Source: Paenibacillus sp. 1011MAR3C5
GTDB lineage: Bacteria; Bacillota; Bacilli; Paenibacillales; Paenibacillaceae
Length of the DNA stretch: 64,000 nt
Reading direction: 5' to 3'
NCBI RefSeq assembly: GCF_003591485.1
Contig: NZ_QZCF01000008.1
Coordinates: 62,001-126,000, forward strand
Shown here: in pieces, positions 8,299 through 16,984 of the stretch
How the letters are laid out: each line of letters opens with the position of its first letter
Numbering within the stretch: position 1 is the first letter of the stretch
Notes under the pieces: generated by a model
Database searches by the model: none
Told to the model about the DNA's origin: nothing
What the model saw: the letters and a program-made list of their open reading frames with translations, nothing else
Program-made: the position numbers and the translations under genes

Positions 8299-9405
8299 TT
8301 AGTCGGCAATTCTCCGTTCATACAGATGAGCGCTCCAGCCTCCTCCGTTGAATCGGCCTTGCAGAACAAAGCCCTGGCTTTGATAATACCGATTCAGACC
8401 AGGATTGTCCGCCATGCAATCGAGACGAAGCCAGCGCTTGCCTTTGCTGCGGATGTAGCCCTCCGCCCATTCCAGCATCTCTTGACCGATGCCTGCTCCC
8501 TTATACCGACGGGAAACGGCCAGCCGATGGACATATCCTGCATCATCATGATACCGCTCTCCCCAGATTTCTTCGTAAGACCAGTGAACAGAGATGCAGC
8601 CTGCCAATTCCTCGCCGCGCTCCGCTAGGAACACCTCATGCTCCCCGATGAACGCGTCGACCGTCTCTTGCGTGAAATTCTCCTCGCGCCATTGCTGGAA
8701 GCCATGCGCCGAATGAATCCACCTGGCCGCTTCCTGCAACAAGCCCCGCAGCTTTACCGCATCCTTGGTGGTCGCTCTGCGGATGGCAAGCGAAGAAGAC
8801 GTGTTCAGAACAGGAGCTTCACGATTCCATAGGTATTCGAGCTTCGCTGCCGTATCGAGCGCCCGCTCTTCTCCCGCTAACCGCCCCACTGCATGCAATG
8901 CCGCATCGATGCCCGCCGTCACGCCTGCAGACATGATGATGCTGCCGTTGTCCACGTATCGCACACCCTCCACGATGCGGGCGCTGGCAGGCGCCGCTTC
9001 ACGGAGCAGATCCATAGCACGGCTGTTGGTTGTCACCGACAGGCCATCCAGCAAGCCTGCTTTGGCCAGCAGCAACGCACCGGTACAGACGGATATCGTA
9101 AGCTCAGCCTGCGTCGACAAGCTTCGAATCCAAGCCGTTATCACCCCGTTATGCATCTCTGTGCGCGCTCCCCAGCCTCCGGGTACGACCAGGATGTCCG
9201 GTATCGGACAATCCTCTGCACTATAGGTCGGGACAAGTGTAATTCCGCTAATCGAGCGGTATTCCTTCTTCTCCAGAGCTGCCGTATAGACATGGAAATC
9301 CTGTCCCCAGTTGCTCGCCACCGCAAACACGTCGAAAGGCCCTGCCAGATCAAGCGTATCTACTCCCTCATACATCAACACCGCTACTTGCTTAGCTCTA
9401 CTCAT
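8299..9405 (-). CDS. DJ-1/PfpI domain fused to GNAT acetyltransferase
   Basis: A 368-residue two-domain protein. Residues about 4-190 are a DJ-1/PfpI (ThiJ, isonitrile-hydratase-like) domain, with the nucleophile Cys in the elbow ISVCTGALLLAKAG and an acidic partner near the N-terminus (YEGVDTLDLAGP). Residues about 205-368 are a GNAT domain with the acetyl-CoA motif AVSRRYKGAGIGQEML. The frame is continuous, so this is a true fusion and not a misread of two genes. The start at 9405 follows AAAGGAG at 8 bp. The 5' leader holds a ZTP riboswitch with a terminator, so expression should rise when the purine intermediate ZMP/ZTP builds up. Substrates of both domains are unknown. Confidence 0.88.
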   Translation of the reverse strand: MSRAKQVAVLMYEGVDTLDLAGPFDVFAVASNWGQDFHVYTAALEKKEYRSISGITLVPTYSAEDCPIPDILVVPGGWGARTEMHNGVITAWIRSLSTQAELTISVCTGALLLAKAGLLDGLSVTTNSRAMDLLREAAPASARIVEGVRYVDNGSIIMSAGVTAGIDAALHAVGRLAGEERALDTAAKLEYLWNREAPVLNTSSSLAIRRATTKDAVKLRGLLQEAARWIHSAHGFQQWREENFTQETVDAFIGEHEVFLAERGEELAGCISVHWSYEEIWGERYHDDAGYVHRLAVSRRYKGAGIGQEMLEWAEGYIRSKGKRWLRLDCMADNPGLNRYYQSQGFVLQGRFNGGGWSAHLYERRIAD

Positions 9406-9423
9406 TCTTATCGCTCCTTTGAA

Positions 9424-9457
9424 CATAAAAAAGCATTCGATCCATGATCAAATGCTT
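9424..9457 (-). terminator. Riboswitch expression-platform terminator
   Basis: On the minus strand AGCATTTGATC pairs with GATCGAATGCT and is followed by TTTTTT. It begins directly after the last conserved aptamer bases and ends about 10 bp before the ribosome binding site, so ligand binding would let transcription pass. Confidence 0.85.
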
Positions 9458-9531
9458 TGCCCAGGCGAACGGCTTGTATGACAGATGTGCTCCCCCGTAG
9501 TGATCTACGTTCTCGCCAGTTACACACCCAT
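9458..9531 (-). ncRNA. ZTP (pfl) riboswitch aptamer
   Basis: On the minus strand the leader shows the conserved parts of the pfl motif in order: TGTGTAACTGGCGA, a CGTAG/CTACG hairpin, GGGGAGCACA closing the first stem with TGTG, a linker, then CCGTTCGCCTGGGCA. GGCGA can pair with TCGCC to form the diagnostic pseudoknot. This family senses ZMP/ZTP, the signal of folate shortage in purine synthesis. Its usual targets are purine and one-carbon genes; here it precedes a DJ-1/GNAT fusion. Confidence 0.87.
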
Positions 9532-9576
9532 ATAATTACTGATTATTATAAATTTTCTGACAGAAAAGTCAATCGC

Positions 9577-10206
9577 TTATTTCCTTCTTCTCATTCCCAG
9601 CAGTACAACAACTAGAATAACGGCTATGGCTGCAATCAAGCCGACCATCAGTCCGGCTGAAGTGCTCATCCCGGAATCTGATGACTGCCCCAATTCCGAT
9701 CCGTTTGCAATCGGACGGCTCTGAGCGTCATCTCCCGTCGTGTCCGTAGCTGCAGGGGCATGTGATGCCTCTACAGTCGACAGCTCGCTTGCTGGTTGGA
9801 GTTGAAGCTCCTTATCTTTTAAGTAATCCAACTCTGCATCAGCCAATGATAATTTTACGGTAGGTGAGCAAAGCTGATTCTCCCAATGACTATCGATATT
9901 TTTCAAATAGTACAAATACTCCTCGCCTTCCTTGCTCTCGCGGCTGTCCTTCTCCCAATATCGATCTTCCAAAATCGTTAAGCGGTCAACCTCGATCCCT
10001 TTGAAGCTTTGCTTAACCTCCAATTGAATGGTATGTTCCTCCTTGCCCGCTTTTACATTCAACACTTTCGCCACAATGACTCCATCATATGTCTCATACC
10101 GCTGATCGATTGGACCAGGCTCCACGCAAGTAAGAGCCATCGCTTGACCGGGCTGCAGAAGCCAGTAAGTTAACATAACCATCGCCAGCCAAACCGGTTT
10201 TCTCAT
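9577..10206 (-). CDS. TIMP/NTR-like membrane-anchored surface protein, copy A
   Basis: A 209-residue exported protein: signal peptide (1 to about 25), then Cys27 nearly at the mature N-terminus, a beta-rich domain (YDGVIVAKV, VKQSF, EEYLYYLK, LCSPT), a low-complexity Ser/Thr/Ala linker (about 140-180), a membrane helix (about 183-204) and a terminal RRRK. An N-terminal Cys with a second Cys before the linker resembles the netrin/TIMP-like fold; the similarity is structural, and inhibitor activity is not implied. A paralogue with the same layout lies at 47737-48354. The gene starts next to the inverted 51-bp repeat array, which occupies its upstream region. Confidence 0.65.
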   Translation of the reverse strand: MRKPVWLAMVMLTYWLLQPGQAMALTCVEPGPIDQRYETYDGVIVAKVLNVKAGKEEHTIQLEVKQSFKGIEVDRLTILEDRYWEKDSRESKEGEEYLYYLKNIDSHWENQLCSPTVKLSLADAELDYLKDKELQLQPASELSTVEASHAPAATDTTGDDAQSRPIANGSELGQSSDSGMSTSAGLMVGLIAAIAVILVVVLLGMRRRK

Positions 10207-10320
10207 CTTATCCCCCCTATGCTACGATAGACGAAGAAAGCTCCTTGATTTGTTTCAAATCGGACAAATGATAAGCTGCTAAAGATTTGTTCGCCAGCAT
10301 AGAAACGCTCGAGGAAACTG

Positions 10321-10545
10321 CAAGCCGAGTAACTCGGCTTAGAGCGACCGCGCCGCCGCACGAAGGAGCTGCAAGCCGAGTAATTCGGCTTAGAGCGACC
10401 GCGCAGCCATGCGAAGAAGCTGCATGCCGAGTAACTCGGCTTAGAGCGACCGCGCAGCCGAACGAAGGAGCTCCAAGCCGGAAAATTCGGCTTAAGAGCG
10501 ACCGCGCCGCCGCACGAAGGAGCTGCAAGCCGAGTAATTCGGCTT
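10321..10545. repeat. 51-bp repeat array, 5 units, inverted family
   Basis: Five units at a period of 51 bp (starts near 10321, 10372, 10423, 10474, 10525), each with the hairpin AAGCCGAGTAACTCGGCTT followed by AGAGCGACCGCGC. Read on the opposite strand, the unit matches that of the array at 4364-5115, differing mainly in the hairpin loop (TAA or AAT instead of TTT). The two arrays are therefore inverted members of one family. It fills the gap between the TIMP-like gene and the helicase terminator. Confidence 0.93.
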
Positions 10546-10586
10546 AAAGAATCTATCCCTGCCGTCATTTCACTCCGAGATATGAC

Positions 10587-10620
10587 AAAAAAGCATTTGG
10601 GTACAACCCAAATGCTTTTT
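10587..10620. terminator. Terminator after the DEAD-box gene
   Basis: A near-perfect hairpin, AAAAGCATTTGGGT with ACCCAAATGCTTTT around a 3-base loop, flanked by A and T runs so that it can work in both directions. It lies about 40 bp past the helicase stop. Confidence 0.9.
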
Positions 10621-10657
10621 GTTATGGATATTTCGAGCAGCCAAGTAACGAGACAAG

Positions 10658-12298
10658 CTACTTTTTCGATTTGGATGAGAAAGACGACCACGGCGAAGGC
10701 AGAATCGATATAACCGCGCCCGACTCCTGGTGTACTTCTTGACGCAGCTGCGGCTTCGCATAACGGTCAGCTGAAGTCGGCTTCTTCGACTGCTGCTGCA
10801 TTCTAGCCGACTTGCCCGCTTGCCGCTGGTTTTGACCCTCGCGAGGACGGTCACCCCGAGGCTGGCTCGGCTTCGCAGGGGCTTGCCCTTGCGGCCTCGC
10901 TTGCTCCTTCTTCTCCTGCGGCTTTGGTCCATTGGAGCGGCTCGGCTTGTTCTCCAGCTGCCGGACTTCCCCGGATTGCGGCTTATTCTGCGGCTTGGAT
11001 TGACCGGCTGCACTTGCTTCTGATCCTGCTTCCGCTGCTTGCGGCTTGTTCTTTCTCCGGCGAGACTTGGAGCTGCCTCCTGCGCCTCCTTGATCAGACT
11101 TGGATTCAGCAGCAGCTGCCGGTTTCGAAGAGCCCTGCTCTGCTGCTGCAGGAGCGGCTCCTTTCATCGGATAGGGATGATCCTGAACAACAGGGATCTT
11201 CTTCTTGATCAGCTTCTCGATATCCTTCAGATACGGGAGCTCATCCTTCTCACAGAAGGAGATGGCCGTTCCGTCATGACCTGCGCGGCCTGTCCGCCCG
11301 ATACGATGCACATAGGTCTCCGGAATGTTCGGCAGATTGAAGTTGATGACATGAGACAGCTCCTCCACATCGATTCCTCTTGCCGCGATATCCGTCGCTA
11401 CGAGCACACGGGTTGCACCGCTCTTAAAGTTGCTCAGCGCGTTCTGGCGCGCATTTTGCGACTTGTCGCCGTGAATGGCCTGTGCCGTAATCCGCTGCTT
11501 GTTCAGCCCGCGGGCTACACGGTCTGCGCCATGCTTCGTGCGCGTGAACACCAGCGCGGATACGATCGACTGATCCGCGAGCAGCTCGTTCAGCAGCGAC
11601 TGCTTGTTCTCCTTGTCAACCAGATAGAGGGATTGATGAATGCGTTCTACCGTGGACGATACTGGCGTCACTTCCACCTTGACCGGGTCCGTGAGCAGAC
11701 TGTCCGCGAGATGAGCGATCTCCGGCGGCATCGTAGCCGAGAAGAACAGCGTCTGGCGTTTAGCCGGCAGCTTGGCAATAATTTTTTTGACGTCGTTAAT
11801 GAACCCCATGTCGAGCATGCGGTCCGCTTCGTCCAGCACCAGCATCTCCACTGCTTGCAGGCTGATGACCTTCTGATTCAGAAGATCCATCAGACGGCCA
11901 GGCGTAGCAATCAGAATATCGGTGCCTTGAGCGAGCGCACGTTCTTGGCCGCTCTGGGAGACACCGCCTACGATAGCAAGGCAGCTCACCTGAGTGAACT
12001 GGCTATAGGCTTGAATATTGTCCGAGATTTGCAGCGCCAGCTCTCTTGTCGGCGACAGAATCAGTCCGCGGATCGGGCGGTTTTTCTTTGCGCGTTCCAT
12101 GCTGCCGCTCAGCAGCTGGATCATCGGCAGCGAGAATGCTGCCGTCTTGCCTGTCCCTGTCTGCGCGCATCCGAGCAGGTCCCGTCCCGCCAGCACGGAC
12201 GGAATCGAGCGCTCCTGAATCGGCGTAGGCTCGGTGTAGTTTTCTTTGCTTAAGGCTTGCAGAATGGGCTGAATCAGATTCAGTTCTTGAAAATTCAT
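10658..12298 (-). CDS. DEAD-box ATP-dependent RNA helicase
   Basis: A 546-residue helicase with all core motifs: the Q motif (FQELNL... PTPIQ), Walker A AQTGTGKT, DEAD in VLDEADRMLDMGF, SAT in FFSATMP, and HRIGRTGRAG near residue 330. The core ends near residue 380. The remaining 165 residues are a disordered tail rich in Lys, Arg, Gln, Pro and Ala, as in RhlE/CshA-type proteins that remodel structured RNA, ribosome precursors or the degradosome. The ATG follows TAGGAGAACG. It is a single-gene unit with its own terminator. Which of the several Bacillus-type DEAD-box proteins it equals cannot be settled from this window. Confidence 0.95.
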   Translation of the reverse strand: MNFQELNLIQPILQALSKENYTEPTPIQERSIPSVLAGRDLLGCAQTGTGKTAAFSLPMIQLLSGSMERAKKNRPIRGLILSPTRELALQISDNIQAYSQFTQVSCLAIVGGVSQSGQERALAQGTDILIATPGRLMDLLNQKVISLQAVEMLVLDEADRMLDMGFINDVKKIIAKLPAKRQTLFFSATMPPEIAHLADSLLTDPVKVEVTPVSSTVERIHQSLYLVDKENKQSLLNELLADQSIVSALVFTRTKHGADRVARGLNKQRITAQAIHGDKSQNARQNALSNFKSGATRVLVATDIAARGIDVEELSHVINFNLPNIPETYVHRIGRTGRAGHDGTAISFCEKDELPYLKDIEKLIKKKIPVVQDHPYPMKGAAPAAAEQGSSKPAAAAESKSDQGGAGGSSKSRRRKNKPQAAEAGSEASAAGQSKPQNKPQSGEVRQLENKPSRSNGPKPQEKKEQARPQGQAPAKPSQPRGDRPREGQNQRQAGKSARMQQQSKKPTSADRYAKPQLRQEVHQESGAVISILPSPWSSFSSKSKK

Positions 12299-12445
12299 TT
12301 TTGTCGTTCTCCTATTTGAACACTAGTATGTGTTGTTATCGTGTATAGCGTCTAAGGATACCACAAATAAGTGTAAAATAGTAGAAACATTCGAAGATGT
12401 CCCGTAAATTTGCACCTATCCCCCAGACTTACTCGGTTACAATTC

Positions 12446-12973
12446 CTACAATTCCTCCCTAAGCCTTCCGAACCAATCCCTGGCATAGCGATGCGCTCCG
12501 AGTCCGTAATTCAACGTCAACAGCTGATACCGGAAGATATCGCGGTACCGTTCGGGCACTTCTCCTCCCACCAACTCTCGTTCCATCTGCTCCAAGCCAG
12601 CCAGTTCCTGCTCCAGCTTGTCCATGATCTCGGCTACGATACTCCGCTTGTCCAACGCATGCTCCACATGTCCAAGAAAGAACAGCTTCGACAATGCCGC
12701 TACTTCCAGCTTATGACCCGGCGTCTCACCTTGCATCCAGCGAAAAAATTCTTCACGTCCTTGCGGAAGCACATGATACACCTTCTTAAGCCTTCCGTTC
12801 TCTACAAGCTCCTCGCAAGCGACCCGTTCCTTGTCCAGCAGCTTCTTCAGCGCCGTCTGCAAGCTGCCGTAGCTCGCGCTGTAGAACAGGGAGATTCCCC
12901 GCGTAAAGCTTTGATGCAGCTCGTACAATGTCTGGCTTTGAATCATCAACAGACCCAAGATGACATGCTCCAT
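12446..12973 (-). CDS. PadR-family transcriptional regulator
   Basis: A 175-residue protein with a PadR winged helix in residues 1-90 (VILGLLMIQSQTLYELHQSF, then SYGSLQTALKKLLDKERV) and a helical C-terminal dimerisation domain of the Vir_act_alpha type (about 95-175). It is divergent from a beta-lactamase-fold hydrolase gene, with 100 bp between the start codons. PadR proteins usually control adjacent genes, so it may repress that hydrolase and itself. No ligand can be inferred. Confidence 0.9.
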   Translation of the reverse strand: MEHVILGLLMIQSQTLYELHQSFTRGISLFYSASYGSLQTALKKLLDKERVACEELVENGRLKKVYHVLPQGREEFFRWMQGETPGHKLEVAALSKLFFLGHVEHALDKRSIVAEIMDKLEQELAGLEQMERELVGGEVPERYRDIFRYQLLTLNYGLGAHRYARDWFGRLREEL

Positions 12974-13073
12974 CCCCTCACCGCCGTTTCGTCCCGATTG
13001 CCGCAGTAATCAATTACCGCTATTAGCAATATATCTATTAGGGATCAGAAAAAGAACGACAGGAGGTTGCGGA

Positions 13074-14201
13074 ATGACAGCAAAAACAGGATTAACCTCA
13101 TTAAACAATCTCAAGCTTGCCCAGCGGCTGGACCACATGTTCCGAAAGTATGAGCAAAAGGGAATTGGCGTACCAAAAGGTCACGCCGCCGAGATTCAAG
13201 CACGGATCTGCTCTCCCGCACTGGGCATCGACTATCGCTTTCCAGACACAGCCGGACCCTATCATATCGCCAGCATCGGCAAGCTTTTTACAATGACGAT
13301 TATAGGCATGTTGGCTGATCAGGGGCGTATCGGATTAAATGATCGCATCGCCGCTTATTTTGAGCAAGGAGAGCTTAGGGGACTGTTCCTGCACCAGGGA
13401 CGCGACTATGCCTCTGACGTGACGGTCAGCCACCTGCTTAGTCATACATCGGGAATCGGCGATTATTTTGAAGGTCCTGTCACCAGCGGTCGGCCGTTCG
13501 CCGACAGCATCTTATCCGATACGGAGCGGCTATGGCACCCATCCGACCTCATTGCATTTACAAGGGAGCGCCAGAGGTCGGCAGGACCGCCAGGCAAGCA
13601 GTACTTGTATTCCGATACCGGCTATATCCTGCTGGGGCAGCTCATCGAGAAGGTGTCCGGCAGCCCTTACGGCAGCCTTCTTCGTACGCAAATTTTTGAG
13701 CCTCTGGAGCTGAGAGACACCTATCTGATGTTCCATACCGAGCCCATGAATGTGCCGGCTCCCCCCATCTCTCCACTCTGGTTCAAAAGACGCGACATAA
13801 GCGGCCTGAACAGCCTGAGCTGCGACTGGTCAGGGGGAGGAATCGTGTCCACGACGGATGATCTGCTCACCTTCAGCAAAGCGCTCCATGGCGGAAAACT
13901 GATCGCCCCCTCCACGCTGCAGCAAATAGCTGCGTTCCCCTATCGGTTCCGTCCCGGCATCTATTATGGACTTGGGATGATGGAGATCCGTTTCGAGGGA
14001 TTGTTTTTTCTGCTGCGGGGTTACCCCCGACTAAGAGGACATCTCGGCATTACAGCCGCCCATCTTCACTACGATCCTGCAAGCGATACCCATATCGTGC
14101 TCAATTTTGGCTCCGATGCTGCCATGCGTCCGAGCTTCAATGCGCTTATCGCCATGATGAACGAGCTGAGGAAAGCGCAAACCAGTCAGCCCTCCAAGTA
14201 G
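13074..14201 (+). CDS. Serine hydrolase, beta-lactamase class C fold
   Basis: A 375-residue serine hydrolase of the beta-lactamase/AmpC-like family (PF00144). The catalytic SxxK is seen as ASIGK (about residue 65), the second motif is YSDTGY with Asp where Asn is usual, and the conserved LLSHTSGI is present. There is no signal peptide and no membrane segment, so it is probably cytoplasmic and acts on an ester, amide or D-amino-acid bond; antibiotic resistance is not implied. The ATG at 13074 is set by AGGAGG at 7 bp; the longer frame from 12960 would overlap the divergent padR gene. Confidence 0.85.
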   Translation: MTAKTGLTSLNNLKLAQRLDHMFRKYEQKGIGVPKGHAAEIQARICSPALGIDYRFPDTAGPYHIASIGKLFTMTIIGMLADQGRIGLNDRIAAYFEQGELRGLFLHQGRDYASDVTVSHLLSHTSGIGDYFEGPVTSGRPFADSILSDTERLWHPSDLIAFTRERQRSAGPPGKQYLYSDTGYILLGQLIEKVSGSPYGSLLRTQIFEPLELRDTYLMFHTEPMNVPAPPISPLWFKRRDISGLNSLSCDWSGGGIVSTTDDLLTFSKALHGGKLIAPSTLQQIAAFPYRFRPGIYYGLGMMEIRFEGLFFLLRGYPRLRGHLGITAAHLHYDPASDTHIVLNFGSDAAMRPSFNALIAMMNELRKAQTSQPSK

Positions 14202-14256
14202 CTATTTCAAAAGTCATATATCCATCTCCCGCTCTAACCCTGAATAGACATAGAAG

Positions 14257-14300
14257 AAGACGCTTCCAGAGCCACTTGCGGTGGTTTTGAAAGCGTCTTT
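14257..14300. terminator. Terminator hairpin after the beta-lactamase-fold gene
   Basis: GACGCTTCCAGAGCCAC pairs with GGTGGTTTTGAAAGCGTC around a short loop, followed by TTT. It can serve both the plus-strand hydrolase gene and the convergent GH66 operon. Confidence 0.75.
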
Positions 14301-14396
14301 GCACATCATTTTGGACCGCAGCCGCGGTGTTGTCCATTTGCGGGTTCCCTTACGGGTTTGAATAAAAGCCCAGCTGATGCAGCAGCTTATCCTCGC

Positions 14397-16139
14397 TTAC
14401 GCCGCCATGCCCTTCATTTTGATAATCAGGACATCCCAATATAGCAAGACCGGCAATTCGATTACAGCCGCATAACCCCGCGGTGTCGCCACTATTGTAT
14501 ATTCCAGCGGAATAGCGCGGCCGTTCCCAGCATCCGGGCTGGCGAGCAGCACGGACTCCAGTTCGCCGTCGATCGCAACCGTTACGGTTCGTCCCTGAAG
14601 CGGCTCCGGAGCTACCTTCGCCTCATTCCAGCAATCATCCGTTGCCGACAGAAAGTTGATGAAGTGAACCAGCTTCAAATCCGGACGCTCCCGAATGACC
14701 GTCCATACCTTGCCCGCCTCTCCGTACGTGCTGTACGGGAAGCCCTCGAAAGCATACTCCAGGTTGTCGCCGTCGGCATGCGTCATGGACACGTCTCTCA
14801 GTCCTTCGTCATGAGTGACATGGCCGTAGCGAACGCCGAAATCCGCATAGTCTCTCACCGTGCGCCGGAATGCCTCGCGCAGCTTGGAATGATCGACATA
14901 ATACCCTTGGGTCAGCACGCCGCCATTCTCCCCATGGAGCAAATGATAGGCGCCATGAGCCGTAACTACGGCATTTAGCAAGCGGAACGCATGCTCCGCG
15001 CCTTCCTCCCCAAGCCCGCCAAGCTCGCGGAACGGCTTCAGATACGCAGCCAGAATAACCTGTTTCCCCCCGCTACAATGCTGCGCCCACCCGATTATTT
15101 CACGCAAATGATGATATCGCTCATAAGGCTTCCATACCTCTACGTAGATCGCATCCTGGCTCGCACGAGCGACCGTATCGACCGGCCAATTGCCCACATT
15201 GTTGAAGATGAGACAGATGTCGTCCTTCAGCTTCGATAGCGCCGCTCTAGTTGATTCGATCAATAGAGGGAACTGCTCCTCCAGCCGCTCCAGCCGCTTG
15301 ACGCCGCCAAGCCTCGACCAGCCCGTCTTCGGAAAACCGTACGTATCCATATGAATGCCGTCAAAGTCCAGCCGTTCCACCGTCTTCCCGTATTCTGAGA
15401 CGATATGGGCATGCCACGGGCTCTTAGGCGAAATATTCATGATATTAAATATGCCGATAAAATCATATGGCTCGCCTGCGCTCGTGTAAAGCCGCCAATC
15501 GGGATGCTGTTCTGCAAAAGCTTTGCTGGCAGCATAGACAGCGCCGTAAGCAATCGCCTTCATGCCATGCTCATGGCACAGGGCAATCTTCTCTTCTACT
15601 ACGCGGCGGCTGACCGCTCTTCCCATCAGATCTGTATAGACGTCCTCGCCGCTCACCAGATCGTCGTGTCGATACATCCAATCATAGAATTGCACCAGAT
15701 TGAGATGGAGCTTCGACATCCACTTCACGTCTTCGGAATCTCCTGATTGTTCTGTGCCGAAGTCGCTCAGAAAGCCGTACCTTGTCGCACGCCGCCAATC
15801 GGAGACAACGTCGAAGGCGGTGGACGCTTGATCTTTGACAACGTCGTTAATCATCAGCTCGGCATCGATGCCATAACCGGTGAATTCGGCCTTGAACGGC
15901 CCCGCCGCAAGCTCAACCGTGAACAACCCATTTGCCGGAATATCTACCGTAATATCATGGTTCTCAATGACTTGATCAAGCTCGCGAATCTCATACCGCA
16001 CCCTCGCCGTTATCGCTTCAGAGGAGCTATTCGCCAGCTCCATGGCAAGCCTCACCATCTCCCCGCTTGCATATTGCGCCTTAAGGGGATACAAATCTTG
16101 TATTACGCATAAGCAGCTATTGTCTATCACGCTCTTCAC
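14397..16139 (-). CDS. GH66 intracellular dextranase-like enzyme
   Basis: A 580-residue GH66 protein without signal peptide or binding modules: an N-terminal Ig-like domain (about 10-105), the catalytic barrel (about 115-460) and a C-terminal beta domain. The nucleophile Asp is in DFDGIHMDTYG (about residue 264) and the acid/base Glu in AIYVEVWKP (about 333). Intracellular GH66 dextranases of this kind are known from Paenibacillus to open and cleave imported cyclic and linear isomaltooligosaccharides. It is the last gene of the transporter operon and overlaps the upstream permease gene by 4 bp, which fits cytoplasmic processing of the imported sugar. A secreted GH66 relative is encoded at 27542-30442. 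Confidence 0.9.
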   Translation of the reverse strand: MKSVIDNSCLCVIQDLYPLKAQYASGEMVRLAMELANSSSEAITARVRYEIRELDQVIENHDITVDIPANGLFTVELAAGPFKAEFTGYGIDAELMINDVVKDQASTAFDVVSDWRRATRYGFLSDFGTEQSGDSEDVKWMSKLHLNLVQFYDWMYRHDDLVSGEDVYTDLMGRAVSRRVVEEKIALCHEHGMKAIAYGAVYAASKAFAEQHPDWRLYTSAGEPYDFIGIFNIMNISPKSPWHAHIVSEYGKTVERLDFDGIHMDTYGFPKTGWSRLGGVKRLERLEEQFPLLIESTRAALSKLKDDICLIFNNVGNWPVDTVARASQDAIYVEVWKPYERYHHLREIIGWAQHCSGGKQVILAAYLKPFRELGGLGEEGAEHAFRLLNAVVTAHGAYHLLHGENGGVLTQGYYVDHSKLREAFRRTVRDYADFGVRYGHVTHDEGLRDVSMTHADGDNLEYAFEGFPYSTYGEAGKVWTVIRERPDLKLVHFINFLSATDDCWNEAKVAPEPLQGRTVTVAIDGELESVLLASPDAGNGRAIPLEYTIVATPRGYAAVIELPVLLYWDVLIIKMKGMAA

Positions 16140-16984
16140 CCTTTCAACGCACCCGCCGTGATGCCTTTAATGAAATATCGTTGGAATACAAGGAATGCCA
16201 GTACAGCCGGGGCTAGCCCGATCAAGGCTGCGGCCGCCATCAGGTTCCACTTCGCGCCATAGGTCTGGAAGAACATCGATACCGCTAGCGGCACTGTGCG
16301 CATATCCTGGCTTTGCAGGAAAAAGACCGCCTGGCCGTAATTGTTCCAGATGCCTAGTCCCGTCAAAATGATGACTGCCGACGTAACCGGCCGCAAAAAA
16401 TGGAATGTCACGCGCCAGAAGGCGGTGAAATAGGTGCAGCCGTCTATGACAGCCGACTCCTCTACTTCTTTGGGCAGCGCCCGAATAAAGCTCGTATACA
16501 GAAAGACCGACAGAGGCAGCGCATTGGCTGCCGTCAGCAGAATCATCGCCCAGTGCGTATTAATGCCGCCGATCGATTTCATCAGCGTATACAGCGGCAC
16601 CGTAATAATGATGGCCGGAATCATTAGGCACGCCAGCAGCGTGTTGAAGATCGCCGTATTTCCTTTATGGCGAAAACGTGCGATCGAGTAACCGGCAGAG
16701 CTGGATACAAATACGACAAGCGCAACCGCCCCGAATGTAATAATGACGGAATTGACCATCGACCGCCCCAGCTTGGAGCCCTCCCAAGCCTCGGCGAAGT
16801 TGCCGAAGAAGAAATCCGGTACAAGGAACAGTCCCTCGAAGACGCTCGCAGCCGGCGTATTAAGCGATAAGTAAAGCAAGACGTAGAACGGGATGATCGA
16901 GATGAGCACCATCATCCCGGCGATGGCATATTTGACCGTAGCAGATAGTCCCCATTTCATAGCGGTTAACCTCTCAAAGCTCAT
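16136..16984 (-). CDS. Carbohydrate ABC transporter permease (MalG-like)
   Basis: A 282-residue permease with six hydrophobic segments and the cytoplasmic EAA loop seen as EVEESAVIDGCTYFTAFWRV, which docks the ATPase. Together with the permease encoded just upstream it forms the channel for the sugar delivered by the binding protein at 17899-19257. It overlaps the preceding gene by 11 bp and the following GH66 gene by 4 bp. No ATPase gene is present, so a shared MsmK-type ATPase elsewhere is expected. Confidence 0.93.
   Translation of the reverse strand: MSFERLTAMKWGLSATVKYAIAGMMVLISIIPFYVLLYLSLNTPAASVFEGLFLVPDFFFGNFAEAWEGSKLGRSMVNSVIITFGAVALVVFVSSSAGYSIARFRHKGNTAIFNTLLACLMIPAIIITVPLYTLMKSIGGINTHWAMILLTAANALPLSVFLYTSFIRALPKEVEESAVIDGCTYFTAFWRVTFHFLRPVTSAVIILTGLGIWNNYGQAVFFLQSQDMRTVPLAVSMFFQTYGAKWNLMAAAALIGLAPAVLAFLVFQRYFIKGITAGALKG

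Noticed and set aside
10203..10691. Open frames across the second 51-bp array
   Set aside because: Same repeat artefact; they also run through the helicase terminator.
11039..12253. 404-codon plus-strand frame
   Set aside because: Antisense to the DEAD-box gene, whose motifs are unambiguous.
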